Positions 25,770 through 36,425 of a stretch of DNA of 64,000 nt are shown here, piece after piece (the stretch's first letter is position 1; the number at the start of each line of letters is the position of its first letter). The stretch spans positions 1,344,620 to 1,408,619 of the forward strand of contig BDSI01000003.1 of the NCBI GenBank assembly GCA_003117195.1, written 5' to 3'. The notes below the pieces were generated by a model, which saw nothing but the letters and a program-made list of their open reading frames with translations, was not told the DNA's origin and did not search any database. Source of the stretch: Eudorina sp. 2006-703-Eu-15 (Eukaryota > Chlorophyta > Chlorophyceae > Chlamydomonadales > Volvocaceae). Made by a program: the position numbers and the translations under genes.

Positions 25770-27202
25770 GGTCTGCTGCTGGTGCTGCTGCTGCTGGTGA
25801 ATGTGCAACAGCATCCAACCCAGCGCCGAAGCGCACCGCGCCGTATCGGGGTGGTTGGACCCGTGCAGCGACCTCGCCGCCGCCAGCGCATGCCGTACAA
25901 CTCGCTGCGCCGCCGCCGGCTGCCCCAGCGCCGCCAGCAACCGGCCGGTGCCAACGAGCCGTGCCAGGTCCGGCGCCAGGGGCCTGTACGGCACAGAGTC
26001 GTACATCAGCGGTGAATCAGGAGTTGCCGCCGCCGCCACCGCCGTCAGTGCGGGGCTGCCGGACGCGCCTGTGGGCGACGGCGCCGGCGGCGGCGGCTTA
26101 CTTCCAGTGTGTAATTGCGCCGTACAGTTCCCCCGGACTTCCTGGCTGAGTAGGACGCTGTTGAGAGATTCCAGCACGATGGCGGGAACGTCATCGTCAG
26201 GATCCGGATCACGATCCGGATCCGGCGGCGGCTCTGCTTCCGAGGTGGATTGCAGATCCGGATCCAGATCCGCGTCCACTCGGGCAACGGCGGCGCCCTG
26301 CGTCGCATCCTTTCGCAGTGCCCCGCGGCTGTAGCCTGCACTGTCACGGCTGTAGCCTGCACTGTCACGGCTGTAGCCGGCACTGTCGCGGCTGTAGCCG
26401 ATAGAGACACGATCGGCCACACGGGACGGGTAGAACACGTTTCGGCTGAAGGGGGACCCCATGGCAGCCACCTCCCCCTCGCCCGCCGGCGCCGCCGCCA
26501 CCGATGCCGCCGCCGCCGCGGCCGCCGTCGCCGCTGCCCCCAGCTCGGCGTCGCGATAGAACAGCGGCCGCGACAGAGTCGTGGATAGGCCGGAGGCCGT
26601 TGCCGGCGCCGCCGGCGCTGTGGCCACCGGCGCCAGCACCGCCGCCGACAGGTGCAGCGGCGCGAGCCGGGGCAGCGGTACGGACAGCGTGACCGTTGAC
26701 TGGTCCAACGGCGCCAACGCGCGAGGGCCGAGGGGCGAGAGGTTCGCCGCCAGCGGCGGCGAAGGCGGCGCCGTCGCCGCCGCCGCCGCCACGGCATCGT
26801 CGTCAGCGACGTCGCCGTCAGCAGCCCCCGGCGCCGGCGCCGCCGCAAGGGCGCTGAGGAAGTGCTGACGGGCGGCACTGCCGCTGCCGACAGCCCCCGA
26901 CGGACTCCGGTTGTAGAGCGTGGGCAGCAGCGGCGAGGCGACCTCCCAGGGGGCCACTGCGGGAGGGATGGCGGTGGCGGTAAATGGGGTGCAGGTGAAG
27001 GGAAGGACGAGGCGGAGGACGGGGTGGAGGGCAAGGAGAGGTATCAGCAACAGAGGAACAGAAAAGCGCGACGACGGCGTCTGCTCGAAACGGTTGCCGT
27101 ACCGGTACGGTCGGGCTCGGGTACCGCAGGGGTCCCGTGATACCGAGGCGCAGCAGGATGCCTTCCCGTTCCGAAACCACGGACCCACGACAATAACAGC
27201 AA

Positions 27203-27234
<32 letters not shown>

Positions 27235-27564
27235 ACAACAACAGCCGCTGCAGTACGTGCGATGAGACATGTACGGCGGCCAAACGACGCGACCTCCGCC
27301 ATTGGCGGAGTACGACACCGAAGCAGAAGAGAGCGATACAGGGTACAAGGCAGCAAAGGCGCCCGCCGAAATCCTAGGGTCCCCCTAAACGCCGTACGTC
27401 CGTACCTGTACTGCACCGCATCTGCAGCAGCCGCCCGCTGCCCGTGCTCAGATCTAGGCCCCCTGGCGACGCCATTGCCGGCGGGGGCGACGGCGACGGC
27501 GACAGCGGCGACGTCACCTCCAGGGGCGGGACCAGGCTGCGCAGCCGCCGCGCCGCACCCGAGA

Positions 27565-27605
<41 letters not shown>

Positions 27606-29911
27606 CCGCCAGCGACGCTGGACTCCAGGGAAGTCGCCCCCGACGTCGGTCCGGTCCAATATCCCCGCTGCTCTTCCACCCCTCCGCCCATTCCAGTCGC
27701 CGTGCTGCCGATGCGGCCCGCGCGGAATCGCAGTGCGCCGCCGCCGCCGCCGCCGCTGCCGGCGAGCGGCCCGACGCGCGCCTCCGTCGCCGCCGTGCCG
27801 GGGCCCCCGTCGGCGTCATCGTCAAGTTGTTCCGCCGCCAAGCCCCGCAGCGGAAGCGAAGTGAAGGAGACGGAGCGCCCTGACGGCGCCCGGAGGAGGG
27901 ACGTCGGTACGGCACTCGCTGCCTGCTTCGGCGTGTAGCCGCCGGCAGCGGTGGCCTGCGGCGATGACGGCGACGGCATCGCCGGTCGTACTGCCGCCGC
28001 CGCCGCCGCAGTCTGCGATGGCGGCCAAGCGTCGCCGTTGAGCACCAGAGATCGAGCGCTGGGTGCCGCCGATACGACACCGCTGCCCATCCCTGGACGG
28101 AGCGGCGAACCGGACAGGAGGGAGAGACGAGACGCCGACAGCGGCGACGGCGCGTACGACAAGTACGGCATGTGTGACGGCGCCGTCGGCTCCAGCGTGT
28201 TGACGCTGAAGGACCTGGCCTGGAGCGGGTTGTGATGGGCGGGGTGCTGCGGGGACGGCGACGGCGGCTGCGGCGTCGACGGCTGCAGCAGCGGCGACGG
28301 CGGCGCCGCCGGCGGCAGCGGCGCCGCCGCCTGTAGCGCGCACTGCCGCGGAGCGCTATGACCCACGGGCCGCGACAGAAGCGCGTTGGCGGCCGCAATC
28401 GTCGCCGCCGTCAGCCCCTCCTTCACTGTACGGCTGGGCAGCGGATCCGCCGCGAAGATGGCGCCGCCCGCGGCGGCGGCGGCGCCGCCAGCGGCGCCCT
28501 CCCGCGCCGCCCGTGCGGCAAGCCGATCCGCCGACGTACGCGTCGGCGAGTGCGACTGCCCGCCGCCGCCGCCGCCAGCCGAACCCTCCACTCCGCTGCT
28601 CCCCCGGGGTCCGCTGCCGCTCGCCTCGTCGGCGGCCCTGGCTGCCGCCACAGCCAGGCTCTCAAACGCAGCCTGGGGGCCATCCCGAGTACCACAACGG
28701 TCGGTCGGCCCCGATGCAGGGTAGAACGGCTACGCGCGCGCCGTGCGTGGGCGCGGCGCGCTTGCGTGCTCCCCCAGAGGAGAACAGTGCGCGCAAGCAC
28801 CCCACCTTCAATGCAAACCGGTTGCACAGACCCCACCAGCACCCCCGCCCCCCTACCCCACCTGCACCCCCGCCCCCCTACCCCCCTGCACCCCCGCCCC
28901 CCTACCCCCCCCCTGCACCCCCGCCCCCCTACCCCCCCCCTGCACCCCCGCCCCCCTACCCCACCTGCACCCCCGCCCCCCTACCCCACCTGCACCCCCG
29001 CCCCCCTACCCCACCTGCACCAGCGCCAAATCCAAGTCCGGCGGCGCCGCCACCGCCAGCGCCGCGCCGCCCGCACATCCCCGCCCCCGGAGCGCATGCC
29101 ACGCCGCCAGCGTGCAGGGCTGATCCCGCAGCCCGGCGCCCTGCGCCCCCGGCAGTATCAACACACTGCGGGTGGCGGCCACTGCGGATGGCAGGGCGCG
29201 CGCGCGCTCCGCGGCCGTCTCGTCCAGGGAGGGAACGAGGGACCTGCGTTGCAGCACGCCGCAAAACAGACCCATGGGTCAACAGCTCATCACTCACCAC
29301 GTCAGCAGTCGTCTCCCTCCCACGAAACTCTGTCTCCGTCCCTCAATCCCTCCGTCGCTCCGTCCTTCGCTATCCCCCTTACCCCACTAAACCACCTCTA
29401 AACCCCCACGCCGCCACGGCCCCCCGCCGGACCCCAACGCTCCAGGGGGGTGGACGTCAACCCCCGGGTGGAAACGCTCCAGGGGGGTGGACGTCAACCC
29501 CCGGGTGGAAAGGTCACTCCGTACCCCTCTCACCTGGCCGATTGGCCCCAACGAGCCGCCGCTCCGAAACCCCCCGCTGAAGCGGCCCCGAAACCAAGCC
29601 CCGCTGCCACTGGGTGAAAATTAACCGCGAAGAGGTCCAACCAGACAGCAACGGCTGACGGCGGCCCGCCGCCACCGGATCCACTGCCTGCCCGGCCGGG
29701 ACCGGCGCCGGTGCCGGGGCCGGGGCCGGGGCTGGGGCCGGGACTGGGACTCCGACTCGCATTGACCGACGCGGCCCCGCCGGCGGCGCCGCTGCCTGAG
29801 CATTCCAATGGCAGGTAGTCGACACTGCGTCGCAGCGCGAGCCCGCTTCCGCCTCCGCCTCCGCCGCTGGCGTCGTGCGAGTGCGCTAACGTCAGCTTGC
29901 AGCCCGCACCC

Positions 29912-29956
<45 letters not shown>

Positions 29957-30888
29957 GCCGCCGTCGCTGCCCCCGCCCCCGCCGGCGGCGGTGCTTGCTG
30001 CGCAGCGATGTGGTCGGCGACGCAGTCCACGACGTCCGAGATTCGCTCGTCCCAACTGCAGACCAGCACGTGCGTGGGACGAGCACGGTACTCCGCCCCA
30101 AGCAGCGCGATGTAGGCGCAGCGCGCAGCGCGCGTGGCGGGCAGAACCAACGAGCCGTACAGGTCCCGGAGCGTGGTTCCCGGCCGGCTGGCGGCGCGGA
30201 CTGACTCCAGGAAGGCCAGCGTGACGCCGGCGGGGCCTCCGGCGCCGCCGCCGCCGCTTCCGCCAGCGGCGGCGCCGCCGCCGCCGCCGCCGTACGCACC
30301 GGCCCGGGCTGACGAAGGTCCCCCCGGCAACGCGGGCAGCTCCAGAGCCGGGCCCTTGCGGCCGCGGCCAACGTGCAGTGGGAAGCGGTCGTCTTCGGAG
30401 CTGCCGTCGCTGCCATCGCTGAGGTCACTGGCGGCGCTGTTGGCGTCCGTACCGCCGCTGGTGGTGAACTTGACGCCGCGGTGGACCTGGCGGGAGGCGC
30501 CGTGGTCGCTGGCGGGGCCGCCGGCGCGGGCAGTGGCGAATCGTCGGGTCTCAAGACCCTCCACGTCGGTGGGGGTCCGCCGGCGGGTGAAGAACGGGGC
30601 GCGCGTGGTAGGTGCCCGGGGATCCAGGGGGGGCTGCGGACGGCCTTCGGCGGCCGTCACGCCGCTGCAGTGCGACGCGCGCCGGTTGGCAGGTAGTGCG
30701 CAGATGGGGGCCAGAGGCTGGGAGTTTGCGGCGGGCAGCACGGCCCCTGGCCCGCTGCCGCGTGCATGGGGACCGACATGCCCGGATGGCCACATCGCGA
30801 CGCCAAGCGCGGCACCCAGGCTCCTGGGGGCGTCGTCGTTGTCATCGCAGCCGAGGCCGTGGTCGATAGGACATGCCGGCGTCTGCAT
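22547..30888 (-). CDS. TPR protein, kinesin-light-chain/NPHP3-like, with TIR-like N-terminal domain
   Basis: Eight exons join in phase to 1878 residues: 29534-30888, 29015-29243, 27406-28672, 25156-26956, 24437-24590, 23707-24090, 23160-23246, 22547-22906 (stop TAA). The start is the ATG at 30888; an upstream exon is possible. N-terminal part: THVLVCSWDERISDVVDCV, AVWLDLFAVNFHP, then SVLILPG and CTLAAWHAL. This pattern matches the TIR-like domain that precedes TPRs in algal nephrocystin-3/kinesin-light-chain-like proteins. TPR helices follow: GSNHPDTARCASALGWM, GAEEAASLLRGAATVLERFL, GRYDEALPLLQRAASGS (spanning an exon junction), AKATHQLARLKAACGKSQAA, and GEALELYRAVMDLYVEMYG. Linkers are extremely low complexity (poly-Gln, poly-Ala, poly-Gly; GYSRDSA x3-4). 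The C-terminus is acidic (EESEEEEDEDL). Likely a protein-interaction scaffold; partner unknown. Confidence 0.75.
24229..24275 (-). repeat. Intronic dispersed repeat, family A copy 2
   Basis: On the minus strand GAGAGACCCGCCCGACCGC preceded by GTGTGTTTAGAT and followed by AACCAAGCACCAA. It lies in an intron of the TPR gene in the sense orientation of that gene, as copy 1 does in the rhodopsin kinase. Confidence 0.65.
24291..24322 (-). repeat. Intronic dispersed repeat, family B copy 4
   Basis: On the minus strand GGAAACCGAGCCGCGAAAAG followed by CGAAGG, in the same TPR-gene intron as family A copy 2 and sense to the gene. Confidence 0.6.
26329..26403 (-). repeat. 21-bp coding repeat (GYSRDSA)n
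   Basis: Three full and one partial copy of a heptapeptide repeat GYSRDSA inside the fourth exon of the TPR gene. Confidence 0.85.
28838..29019 (-). repeat. ~25-bp minisatellite containing copies of the 5' splice site
   Basis: About seven units of the type TGCAGGTGGGGTAGGGGG (minus strand) fill the intron start after exon 29015-29243. The real donor is GTGCAG|GTGGGGTAGG. Near-identical donor sequences recur at about 28994, 28969 and 28867, with other copies degraded to GGGGGG. Confidence 0.85.
29916..29955 (-). repeat. CAG repeat coding for poly-Gln
   Basis: A run of 13-14 glutamine codons in the first TPR-gene exon, almost pure CAG, between the two halves of the TIR-like domain. Confidence 0.9.
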
Positions 30889-33002
30889 CTTGGAAGGAGA
30901 GCGCTTACGCGCCGGCAGGCCCTGAACCCATGTCGCTTGTCCGCTGCGGTCCCACGTGTCGTTGATACTGGTATAATGAGTACGTACTTTCAAAAGCGCC
31001 TTGCGTGTGTCATTGTCAATTACGATTCCGTAGCGAGTCACTGTCCATTATGGTCCTGGGCACACTTCCCTTTACGGGGATGCTTATGATACTATGGCTC
31101 CTAAGATACTGGAGTTACGTGAAACAAGCATTAATGGCTCGCAGCATACCTAAATTCTGCAACCAAAGTCCAAAACAAGCCTGAAAGTCTAAAAATACCC
31201 ATTGAAAGGCAGAGATATCAACACGTTCCAATGCATACCAACGCAGGTATTAACGCTTAGTTCAGCACATATTTTACTCAGTTGGTTCCAAACATGGACT
31301 TTCACGTGCACAGCCTGATTGTTATTATTCCAGTCGTCTGCAATAAAGTAATGAACAAGAAAAAAAGTTGACATATCTTGGAGACATGGAATACGAGAAG
31401 TCGTCGCGTACCGCCCAACGTGCTGACGATGCGGCAATTACGCAAGGCTTGTCCCGATGCATTATACTTCACGCCTGCTTGTATCAATACTAACCTGTTT
31501 GTTCGTATGAAGAAGAGGTTTCGCACCCACTCGGACCGTAGGTCGAAAGCCGACACGGTCTTCCCAAATGGATTAGTCACTTCAACGGCGGCTGACTTAG
31601 TCTGATTGTCCCTCCTTTTGATTACAAAATTGCTTGCCTGGAGATTGAGCGAGGCTGAGTGGCTGACTACCGTACTACTCAAGACTGCCGTACCACAATT
31701 TCGGCACATCGCGCCGTCCTAAACTCAACGGGGAGCGGTGGCTGGGGACAAACTTGTAATGAAAAAGTACGCGTGGGCCAACTGACACAATAGTCAGCGC
31801 CATCCTGACGCTGCGCTGCGCTTCTGTGACGAGCCTTGCTGCGCCCCACGGGTCAGAGGGAAATCACTTCATCGTGCGACATCCCTATGGATCATCTCAC
31901 AAACATACTGCTGGGCCCCTCGAGAGGACCTCGTTCGTATGGGCGCCAAGTTCCGTGCTTCCGTGGATCCTCTGAAACCTGTCGCACATTTGGGTGACTC
32001 GATCCGAATCCTGTCTTAGGACCAGCGGAATAGTTACCGTCAGGCCTGGCTTGCCATGGATCCATAGTACAGCACTGGATCCATCACTATGTACTTCCAT
32101 TGAGAACGTTCTTCCCCCTCATCCGCTCATTCGGCCGCTCGGTATCTCAACGCCCTCCAACGGGCAACGGAGCACATTGGCCGAGGACAGACACGACACG
32201 TCCACTGGCCAAAAAGGGCACACACATAATCTGATTGGAGACGGGGATTCGCGTCACTGCTTGACGCGCTGCGCCAAGAGCCGAAACATACACGAGCCCC
32301 TGTGTTGGGTTGGAATGGGTGGGTTACTGTCCCAAACACACACGGGGGGCCGGCGGGCATTTTCCGGTGGGCATTTTCTCCGGCGGGCATTTTCCGGGCG
32401 CAGCTTGCAACGCCTTCCCGCCTTCCCGACGATACACACAGGAACGACGGGGAAGGTGCGAGTTCCGGACCTATGCTCGGACGGTTCGAGAAACGTCCCC
32501 CTGGGTGATACAGCGGCGCCGCGCGGCCGTACTCCTGACATGCCGTACATATGGTACTGCGCTCATTTGGAGCGGTATTGGATACGTCCCAGCGCAGCCC
32601 CGTCGTTCCATCCCCTCCACCTGGGTCCTTGGGGCCTCTAAGCTGAAGGCGCTGCCCTTCCCGCCGTACGCCGTACTCCGTACACGCAGCATTTTCATCT
32701 CATGCTCTCCCCCGCGTGCTTCCAGGACACCCCGCCTTTCACGCAGTCTGGGCATGCACGCTGTGGGCTATTTTACAAGCAGCATCCATCGCAGGCATAA
32801 CACGGCGAAATGCTTGCTTGCGGCGGCCCATTCTACCGCCACTACCTCAAACGGCAGCCGGCGTTATCACGACTTCACGAGACGCCCTGCGGCGTGCTCA
32901 ATTGCAAACACCAGCATGCATGCCCTGCCCCTCCACATCTCGCATGCATCGCCGCCGCCGCCTCACGCGCCGCCGCTGCCGTACTCCGTCACACGCAGCT
33001 GC
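30889..33002. other. Region between TPR gene start and isomerase stop
   Basis: Presumed promoter/5' region of the TPR gene (lower GC at 30960-31900) and 3' UTR of the isomerase. An open minus frame at 31302-31709 has fairly ordinary codon composition and could be an upstream exon or gene fragment, but I recognise no motif. A 16-bp repeat (GGCGGGCATTTTCCGG) occurs three times at about 32350-32400. Confidence 0.35.
32773..32777 (-). promoter_or_regulatory. TGTAA polyadenylation motif of the isomerase gene
   Basis: TGTAA on the minus strand, 226 bp after the mannose-6-phosphate isomerase stop codon. This is a typical volvocine 3' UTR distance. Confidence 0.5.
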
Positions 33003-36000
33003 CTAAGCGGGGACCGCCGCCGTTGCATCCGCGGCTGCGGCAGCGCCGTTCGCGTCTCGCGCGTCCTGCAGCCTGAAGAACGTCGAGTTGACCGCTGCGA
33101 CCCAGATCACCAGGTCCTTGGCGTGCTGTACGGTCACCTCGACCCCTGGTGCTAGCAGTACGATGCTGCCGCGCCGCAGCGCGACCGCACTCTCCAGCTC
33201 CGGAATCCCCGCAAGCGGCTCCGGCAGCTGCCCCGAAACCGTGGCGTTTGCCTCGCCGGACTGTACGAGCAGGATCCGCGGGCCCTCGCTGGCGGCCAGA
33301 GACAGCTTGGATCCGGTGGATTCCGTACCGCAGTCCACTCGGTGGATCTCAAACTCCTCAAAGGGCGGCTGGTAGACGGTGACGCCCTCGGCGGCGGGGC
33401 TGCCAGTGAGCACGTCCGGAAGCCCTGGCGTGAGGTGGAGGTGGAGGCAGACGCACGAACGAGGGAGGCGCGGTTGGGCAAATCGGCACCCAGTGCTGCT
33501 GCCACCGCCGGCCCTCAAACAACTGTACTCCAAACCTTGCCCCTAGCCTTCCCTTGCCTCTGCCCTTTTACACTGCCCCTGTGACCGCCCTCCCCTTACC
33601 TCTCCTCCTCCTCCTCCCCCCCTTCCCGGGTTCGTTCTTCGGGTGTATCCTTTCCTCACTTTAACCCCGCCCCTCCCAATCCCTCGGGCCCTCACCTTGC
33701 CCCTCCCAATCCCTCGGGCCCTCACCTTGCCCCTCCCAATCCCTCGGGCCCTCACCTTGCCCCTGCCAATCCCTCGGGCCCTCACCTTGCCCCTGCCAAT
33801 CCCTCGGGCCCTCACCTTGCCCCTGCCAATCCCTCGGGCCCTCACCTTGCCGGTAAGTGAGCGACTCGCACAGCACCTCCGCGTGTTTGAACTTGGGTGT
33901 GAGACCCGCCCGAATGACGTTGTCGGAGGCGGCCATGCACTCGACCAGCTCGCCCGCCAGGTAGGCGTGGGGCTCGTTGGCGGGCAGGTAGATGGCGTGG
34001 CCGTTGGGCAGCCGTACCTGCGCAACGGTTGGATGCCCGACACCCGATAACCGATTCAGTTTCCCTCTTTGTTTGTCTAGGGGCTTCGGCTCGTTTCGAC
34101 CTTACACGGTGGGGTTAGAGGCTCGCAGGGGAGAGCCTCCACCATGTAACCAACTAAGTAACGAACCAACCAACACCCGGCAGGCCCCACCAGGTTCAGG
34201 AAGAACGCCGACATAAGGCCCACGTCATCCGGGAACTGCTCGTTGAGCCGCAGCGCCAGTGCCTCGTGGTCCGACAGCTCCGCAGCGGGGCTCGCCTTCA
34301 GCCGCTCCACGAGGGACCGTACGGCGGAGGTTACGGCATCCTGGCTGGCAGTCATGACGGAGGTGAAGGCGGCCTTGAGGGCCTGCATGTCAGGGACCGA
34401 AGATGGAGCAACAGGTTCGGGAGGAGATCCACGGAGAGATCCGGGGTCCAAGATCTTGATTGTGTCGGAACGCGGCTTCGGGGAGCTTCGGGGAGTCATA
34501 TCGGGGAGCTTCAGGAATTATATATTCGCTCCCGAAGCTCCCCGGACCGGCGCTCCGAAGGTGTCCAACCCACATCGGTGCTTCCCCAGAAACTACGGAA
34601 GGGTTCCCGCGAGGGGTCTAGACTCTAGAGACGACACTGGGGCCGTCACTCGCCTTCTTGGCGGCGGCACCCGCAGCCTCGTCGTCCGCGGCCGCCTCCG
34701 CCGGCAGCGCCAGCAGTGCCTCCACCTTGTCCTGCCCCACCAGGCCCGCAAGCTCCGGAACCTTGCGCAGGCGCTCCTGGGACAGGGGATCAGGCGGGCA
34801 GGGACACGGCGCGCGCGTAGCAAAGATTGACCAAGAGACCGGGTTTCAGCTCACATAGATACACAGACACACAATCCCGATGAGCCTCATTACAGAATCA
34901 CAAGGCTGTACACGATTGAGCATCGATGACCCGTTGGGGCCCAATGCTGCGTGCTACCTGATTTCAACCACTAGGATCACCGTCTCCGAGTCTGGTGGCA
35001 AGGTAACCGGCCTGGTAAGGTACCGCGCCTGGGCCTTACCTGGAGCTCGGCGGTGCTGGCAAAGCCGCACAGCGCCTCAAAGTCGCTCAGAGCCAGCGCC
35101 ATCTCTGGCTTATGGTTCGGATCTGCGTAAAGCTGCGGGCCAAGGGCATGAGTCCAAGACGTCAACAACCACCACAGAGGTCGGGTGTGGGGTGTACCCC
35201 CGGCGGCTCAGGTTCAAAAAGCACGGTGGTTCAGGTCCGGTACAGCATACTTGTTGTGTGCTTGTCCGGGTCGAGGAGCGGGCGCTGCCCAGCAGATGCA
35301 TCCGTTGTGTCCGGTTGCCCCTCATGCAATGGGTCAGGCAGCACCAGGCAGGAGAGCCTCGGGGAAGGTGCGACGGGCAACGTGTTCGGAATCGGAAGGG
35401 AAACCCTGGTGAGGAAGCCCTTGTGCAGCCAGACGCGCGATGACCCCCTTTTGTCAATTACGACAGCGACGGACCCCCGATTGATTTGGGTTCCCGCGGG
35501 GTTGTGGTCAGTAGGCCCCCCTGTGACCGCCTGTGACCGCCCGTCACCGAGCCAACACGAGCCCCAGCTGCCAGCGGCTTTCCCTCCCAGCGGTCATGGG
35601 CTTCTCTGATGAGCACTTGGTTCATTGTGTGGGAAGCCAGGGGTAGGTTGATGGCACCTGCAGTGTGTCCCTCGCCCTCGCGCACCTTGGGGTGCTCAGC
35701 GTGCAGCCGCTCCGCCAAGGCCTTGTCCGGATGCGACTGGATCGACAGCGCCTTGGCCACGCTGAGCACCTGTGTTGGCGACGCGGAGCAAGCGCAGCAC
35801 GAAAGGATGGGAGTCAACGCCTCGCCGTCGTCGTGAATCCCGACATCGGCGGTTATCGGTTTGGTGCGCTTTTGCGGTTTCGCTGGCCAAAGGCAGGCCA
35901 GAGCATGGCGGGGTGGCTGGGGCGGGCGGCCGTGGGGGTGGAATGCGGAGGCAGCCGGCAAACCGGCGTTCTTGGAGCGTAAGCTCACCTTAAAAAGGAA

Positions 36001-36425
36001 GGGGAGTTGGTTCCCGAAGTGCTGCACGACCTTGTCTCCGAGGAGCGCAGGGTACTTGTCGAGGCAGGCCTGCAGGCTCTCCCCAGTGGACTGTAGCTTG
36101 GAAGGGCAGTTTGGATGAGCCCCCATCCTGCATGCCCGAATGGGGAAGATTGTGCCTGCTTTGCACTTGCATCATGATCCATGACATGCTCCTTACCACA
36201 GTTCCGCAAAGGGTTTGGACTCATCAATGTTGCTGCCGTTGGCTTGCGCAAGTTTAGCTACCTTCGTTGCAGGAGCATAACCATTTCCTTGATCAGATTG
36301 CAAAGAATATCTTACACTGGATAAAGCAACGCCTGTCTGCAGAAGGTTACTCATGGTCTCACCTCGCTCTCGCTCGCCTTCCTACCCCAGTCATAATTCT
36401 GCGCAGCGCAACTGAGACGCAGCAT
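33003..36425 (-). CDS. Mannose-6-phosphate isomerase, type I
   Basis: Interconverts mannose 6-phosphate and fructose 6-phosphate (GDP-mannose and glycoprotein supply; cytosol). Nine exons in phase: 36363-36425 (ATG at 36425), 36197-36261, 35989-36127, 35686-35769, 35040-35132, 34654-34776, 34191-34382, 33846-34017, 33003-33424 (stop TAG); 450 residues, normal for the family. Visible motifs: [15 protein letters not shown] near the start; [16 protein letters not shown] (the Trp codon is split by an intron); [59 protein letters not shown]. Zinc ligands Gln100, His102, Glu127 and His270 and catalytic Arg289 are all present. The donor after exon 34654-34776 reads AAG|GCGAGT, a GC-AG intron required by phase. 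Intron 8 is a minisatellite of donor copies. The short first exon is chosen because its ATG is immediately followed by the family N-terminus. Confidence 0.93.
33667..33850 (-). repeat. 30-bp minisatellite reiterating the 5' splice site of intron 8
   Basis: Six copies of a 30-bp unit. Each ends on the minus strand in GGCAAG|GTGAGG, identical to the true donor at 33846/33845. Decoy donors would end the exon at 33816, 33786, 33756, 33726 or 33696. The unit has no stop in the gene's frame. Confidence 0.95.
35835..35886 (-). repeat. Intronic dispersed repeat, family D copy 2
   Basis: On the minus strand CAGCGAAACCGCAAAAGCGC followed by ACCAAACCGATAACCGCC, in intron 3 of the isomerase gene, about 70 bp before its 3' splice site and sense to the gene. 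Matches 3531-3584 over about 50 bp. Confidence 0.7.

Noticed and set aside
24891..26015. 374-codon plus-strand ORF and other long plus-strand ORFs at 25-28 kb
   Set aside because: Antisense shadows of the GC-rich, low-complexity TPR exons; Arg-rich composition, no motif and no splice logic.
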